From: Juglans regia
Lineage: Eukaryota; Streptophyta; Magnoliopsida; Fagales; Juglandaceae
NCBI RefSeq assembly: GCF_001411555.2
Contig: NC_049911.1
Span: 31,903,044 to 31,967,043 of the forward strand
Direction: 5' to 3'
DNA length: 64,000 nucleotides
Shown here piece after piece: positions 60,051 to 64,000 of this stretch. Every line of letters begins with the position of its first letter. Position 1 is the first letter of the stretch. The notes beneath the pieces were generated by a model. The model had not been told where the DNA came from. It was given only the letters and a program-made list of their open reading frames with translations, and ran no database searches. Both the position numbers and the translations under genes were made by a program.

Positions 60051-60396
60051 CAATTTTTTTTATTTAATATCTATGGTGTACATATTTACCCTAGTGGACT
60101 TAAAAACGGAATACTCTGAGATTAGGCTTGAGTCCTGACAATAGCCGTTGTTCAAACTTGAAACATTTTAAAATGAAATCTTGAGCCCATTTAGATTTCA
60201 ATTCGTCCAGCCCAAGCCCAACCCAACCCAACACCGAAATGAAGAAGAGTAGTACAAACAATGTTCGTCTTGCTTCTTTCGCAGCAGCAGCTAGCAAGTA
60301 GCAGCAGTACCAGTTGTGTTCTCTCAAATTCAATATATTTTTTTCTGTTATTTTTGAAGTGCTTTGTTGTTAAGGAGATAGCATTTGAGATTTGAG
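60051..60396 (+). promoter_or_regulatory. Presumed promoter and leader of the Fe superoxide dismutase gene
   Basis: About 345 bp between the MITE and the ATG at 60397. It holds GTAC at about 60076, 60250 and 60306; GTAC is the core of SPL7 copper-response elements in other FeSOD promoters, but three copies in 345 bp are not strong evidence. A CCCAACCCAACCCAAC-type run is at about 60210-60232. No clear TATA box. Confidence 0.35.
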
Positions 60397-60625
60397 ATGG
60401 CTGTAGCATTCGCATCCTCTCCCACCAGCTCCCCAACGTGCACCGTTCTTCCCCGCCAAGGTTGTCACCCATTCTAACTACCCTACTCTCTCTGTCTCTC
60501 TGTCTCTCTCTCTCTCTCTGTTTGACATGGGTTTCATTAGCAATTTAGCAGGGCTTCTTGGGATTTCGGGATCACCTCGTACTCTGCAATGGACGAAGAA
60601 AGAGGTCTGCACTCTGCTATTCGTG

Positions 60626-60662
<37 letters not shown>

Positions 60663-63305
60663 GTACTTGTGTATTTGAAGTTTATATACAATGTCGCGTT
60701 TCAGCTTCAGCACTGAATTTTACAGTTAAAACTACGGTTTACCTGAGAGTGAAATTTGACATAATTATAGAGACGTTGTCGAAGAAAAGCCGGTCCCACA
60801 ATTACTGCAAAATTGGATCTGAAGCCTCCTCCATATCCATTGGTATGATTAGAAATAAGAAATTCCCTTTATCTATAGCTTTCAAACTTTCCCCTTCTTA
60901 TCGGTTCAAGTTGTGGCATTATCATGCTCACAGAGCTTTGCTCAACTTTAGGACTTTTCATGATTGTCATCGTTATTCAAGTTTTAGGGGTGAAGTTCTA
61001 AAATAACTAATTTTTTTTTTTTTTTTTTTTTGGTGTTCTTAAACATGAAATTGCCTCACTGAGCATGTTGCTTTATTAGAATTCGGCTAGATCCCAGGAA
61101 AGAAATGCATTGGTTATAATGTCTGCTCCGGCTTGACTTGGTTGCCTTTCACGTCACTAGTAATTTACCTGCTTGCCAAACATATCATGTGTAATATATG
61201 TTCAAGTATCCTATATTTATTTACCAGAGGTTATTTCAGGTTACACTGTTAAGTAAGAGGACCTGCAAAGATGGTAACATCAACTTCTATTTCCCAAACA
61301 TTTGTCTCATATTTTCTCTCTACTACTAAGATTTCATCAATATATGCTCTTGAATCAGATTTAGTGTCATAGCAATCTGTTTTACATCACCGAACCTGGC
61401 CTTTCAACAGGTGCTCTTAATTCATCATTCCAATGCAATTACATTGATAAATCTGTTATAAACAAGCTGTTTATAGCATATTCTTTGTTTATTATCCATA
61501 GTGAGTAAACTTTATAAAGAGAGAAACATTGATAACTTTAACTGCGACTGAAATTGGTGGAACTATTCGTGGTACATGTTGAAACTATTTGACAATCTTG
61601 AGTCACTATTAATTATGTCACTGTTTCACACTTGACAGAATGCTTTGGAGCCACATATGAGCCAGGAGACCTTGGAGTATCACTGGGGAAAGCACCATAG
61701 GGCTTATGTGGAGAACCTAAACAAACAAATAGTAGGAACAGAGCTCGATGGAATGTCATTGGAAGATATCATAATTATTTCATACAATAAAGGTGATATT
61801 CTTCCAACTTTCAACAACGCAGGACAGGTGTGATGGCATTAATTTTGGTCATTATTTTGAACCATTCGAGTTTATTACCTTGTGAGTTTCATGTAGAGAT
61901 TTTTTGTTAGTAATTTTATTACTCTTGAGCCCTTTATATTATTGAGACTTGGGTCAAACTTCAGTCAGTAATTTTTTGTTATTTTTAATAATAGTAAGAT
62001 TTGAGGTCAAATAGTTACTATTTGAGCCTAATAATGATATTTATGATAAAATTCTTTCTCACTTCTGATAATGCTTCTTCACCTGATTCTTTCATGTGGT
62101 GTTGGTACCTTTTTTTGTCATGTGTATAATTCATTTAGTTCAAACGCAGAAAAGCAATGAATATTTAGTTCTCCCCCCACCCTCTCATTGGTTTTCTTTG
62201 CCAAATTTTCCAAACATGTTTTGCCTATTTGCAGATTTGGAACCATGAGTTCTTTTGGGAATCCATGCAACCCGGCGGTGGAGGAAAGCCAGATGGAGAT
62301 CTTCTAGAACTGATTGAAAGGGACTTTGGTTCTTTTGAAAAATTCGTGGAAGAGTTCAAGTCAGCTGCAGCTACACAGTTTGGTTCTGGTTGGGCTTGGC
62401 TTGCATGTGGGTAGTTCCTCCCTTCTAAGCTGGCAATTCTTTTGTTCTGTGTTCCAAATTTCTTTGATTTGAGCTCCAATATTCTTATATGGTATACTTC
62501 CTTAAAGAATCTTAGAGACATGGAGTAATATATCCTGTTGTTTGTTTGCTTTGTTTATTATTATTTTCCCTAGATAAAGCAAATAGACTAGAAGTTGGAA
62601 ATGCAGTAAATCCCCGCCCATCAAATGATGACAAGAGGCTTGTGATAGTGAAGAGTCCCAATGCTGTTAATCCACTCGCATGGGATTATTCTGTAAGTAT
62701 TGTGATAGACTCAAATCTTCCTCATTCATTATGATAGTTCATTGTTAGATATATACTATTTACATTGTGATAGTTCATTGTTACATCTGATGATATCTGT
62801 CGATTTATTGCAGCCACTTCTTGCCATCGATGTTTGGGAGGTATTTAACATTTTTACATGTTGCTCCTAACTTGATGTGTGTACTTGTATGCTTCATTTG
62901 GGAAGAATTATTAGTACCTGAACTGATTTTAATTTTGTCACGACTTTCTCCACAGCATGCTTACTACCTTGACTTTCAGGTGAGGCTTAGTCAATATAAG
63001 TTAAAATACAATTTGCTTTCATTTTATGATAATGTTGTTTTGTTCAAAATTATAGTCGTACAAGTCTGACAACTGTTTTCTTCTTCTTCTCACAGAATCA
63101 TCGCCCTGATTACATATTATTATTTATCGAGAAGCTTGTTTCGTGGGAAGCAGTCAGTTCTAGACTTGAAATTGCAAAGGCCCGAGATGCTGAAAGAGAG
63201 GGAGAAGAAGAAAGGAAGAAAAGAGCGGAAGAGGAGAAAATGGCAGATAGCAAAGGTGTTGAGATGTACTTGGACAACGATACTGATAATTCAGAGGTTG
63301 AATGA
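60397..63305 (+). CDS. FSD2: Iron superoxide dismutase, chloroplastic (FSD2/PAP9-like)
   Basis: Converts superoxide to hydrogen peroxide and oxygen in plastids; FSD2 and FSD3 are also part of the plastid-encoded RNA polymerase complex (PAP9, PAP4). Nine exons: 60397-60460, 60552-60604, 60771-60842, 61639-61827, 62235-62406, 62574-62692, 62814-62840, 62956-62979, 63096-63305, in total 309 residues. Residues 1-45 form a Ser/Thr/Arg-rich transit peptide; the mature part starts near [20 protein letters not shown]. Iron ligands are H78 ([10 protein letters not shown]), H130 (WNHEFFW), D229 and H233 (DVWE|HAYYLDF, split over exons 7 and 8). The C-terminus adds a charged tail ([16 protein letters not shown] ... 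[10 protein letters not shown]) typical of FSD2 rather than FSD1/3. Exon 2 borders are the least certain. A (TA)n run lies in intron 2. Confidence 0.94.
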
Positions 63306-63843
63306 ATTCGGTTTTCCTTGCAGTGAAAGTCATTAGACAGAGATCACTTAATCATGATTCAGAGGTTGGCAGTCTTATTTTTCACTTAATCATGATACAG
63401 AGGTCAGTTATAGAAGGTACACTAAATAGATTTCACATTGTTTCATTTTCTGGCTTTTGTATTGTGGCTATCCTTGCTGCAAAGTACCATAGCGCGTTTC
63501 TATTTTTTCAATTGAGTAGGATATGCAGAAATAATATAATCCATCCTTTCAATGCCATATAAAGATATGTGCACATTATAAAGAGGTCTGATTTGGGGTT
63601 ATGTTTCAGTATCAGTTACAGTTCCATCCAACAGGTCAAAAATTAGTAATCATCTTATTGCAGAATGATTAGAATAGGTCTAAATTTTTGTGCATCTCCC
63701 ATCTCATTTACAATACCCAATGGAATTTTTCTGTTCATCTACAAAGGAACTAAAAGATACCTATGCTCATTTGTACAATAACTTAATGTACATGACAAGG
63801 ATAAGGAACCAAGCGTGTGAAAACCTGAGTATTTCTGTTCCCA
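63306..63843. other. Interval between convergent FSD2 and Cdc20-like genes
   Basis: The 3' untranslated regions of FSD2 (plus) and the gene at 63844 (minus) face each other here. CACTTAATCATGATWCAGAGGT occurs twice (about 63346-63364 and 63385-63403), a short tandem repeat of about 39 bp. No coding sequence is supported. Confidence 0.5.
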
Positions 63844-63987
63844 TCATCTTAGGGGTGATGTCTTCAGAGACAAAAGGCTGTTCAGCTCCGAGATGGGGAA
63901 ATTTTCATTACTAGGGGGTCCAAAAATCTCCCAAAAGCGAAGAGTCTCGTCTGCCCCAGCTGATACCACAGTCAAACCATCAGGGCT
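63844..63987 (-). CDS. Cdc20/Fizzy-family WD40 protein, last exon only (partial)
   Basis: Cdc20 and Fzr/CCS52 proteins activate the anaphase-promoting complex and pick its substrates. The 48-codon exon on the minus strand begins after TTGCAG at 63988 and reads [20 protein letters not shown], the last WD40 repeat, where SPDG..V...ADETLRFW is a hallmark of this family, then a short tail ending at TGA (63844-63846). The C-terminal Ile-Arg motif that contacts the APC is not evident: the tail ends SLKTSPLR. Whether it is a Cdc20 or a CCS52 type cannot be settled from one exon. Only 13 bases of upstream intron remain in the window. Confidence 0.72.
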   Translation of the reverse strand, partial: SPDGLTVVSAGADETLRFWEIFGPPSNENFPISELNSLLSLKTSPLR

Positions 63988-64000
63988 CTGCAACAAATCA

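Noticed and set aside
61001..61031. T-run in the FSD2 intron considered as a LINE poly(A) tail
   Set aside because: No LINE tail sequence or target duplication next to it; an ordinary T-run in an intron.

Overview
This window reads as nuclear DNA of a flowering plant, most likely a woody core eudicot. The genes are split by AT-rich introns with GT-AG borders (one GC-AG), proteins match angiosperm families, and the intergenic DNA is full of miniature inverted-repeat elements (MITEs), 5'-truncated LINEs and a solo LTR. The Tourist-like MITE family looks like that of Fagales trees such as walnut or hickory, but this is an impression, not a proof. There are no tRNA, rRNA, CRISPR or bacterial features that I can support.

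Layout. 40-1399 (-): trehalose-6-phosphate phosphatase, C-terminus beyond the left edge. 1.4-15.9 kb: gene-poor, repeat-rich, with a 2.2-kb solo LTR at 9997-12220. 15941-21635 (+): decayed ERGIC3/Erv46-type gene with two stop codons and a lost splice acceptor. 23597-24849 (+): ribosomal protein eL13. 26878-28952 (-): protein with four Agenet modules. 30343-35213 (-): SWC2/YL1 subunit of the SWR1 chromatin remodeller. 37468-42182 (+): unnamed membrane protein with a zinc ribbon. 43273-45882 (-): VAN3-binding/FORKED-like protein. 46.5-48.8 kb: cluster of foldback DNA elements. 51328-53405 (+): GT77-type (DUF271) glycosyltransferase. 53515-54292: Mutator-like element carrying a SAUR fragment. 55342-56832 (+): pectinesterase. 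57.6-58.5 kb: a second long-TIR element. 59118-59908 (+): dead LINE with RNase H. 60397-63305 (+): plastid Fe superoxide dismutase, FSD2-like. 63844-63987 (-): last exon of a Cdc20/Fizzy-type WD40 gene that enters from the right edge.

For the main genes I rebuilt exons by hand; the exon lengths add up to an open frame (SWC2 362 aa, VAN3-binding 402 aa, FSD2 309 aa, pectinesterase 369 aa, eL13 208 aa, zinc-ribbon protein 249 aa). The genes are ordinary, unrelated housekeeping or family members, not a cluster or pathway. The most notable signals are in the non-genic part: a set of small DNA elements with different interiors that share GAGNAATGCTA-like ends and 9-bp target duplications, one related element that has picked up a host auxin-response gene fragment, and the CAG-to-TAG decay of the ERGIC3 copy.
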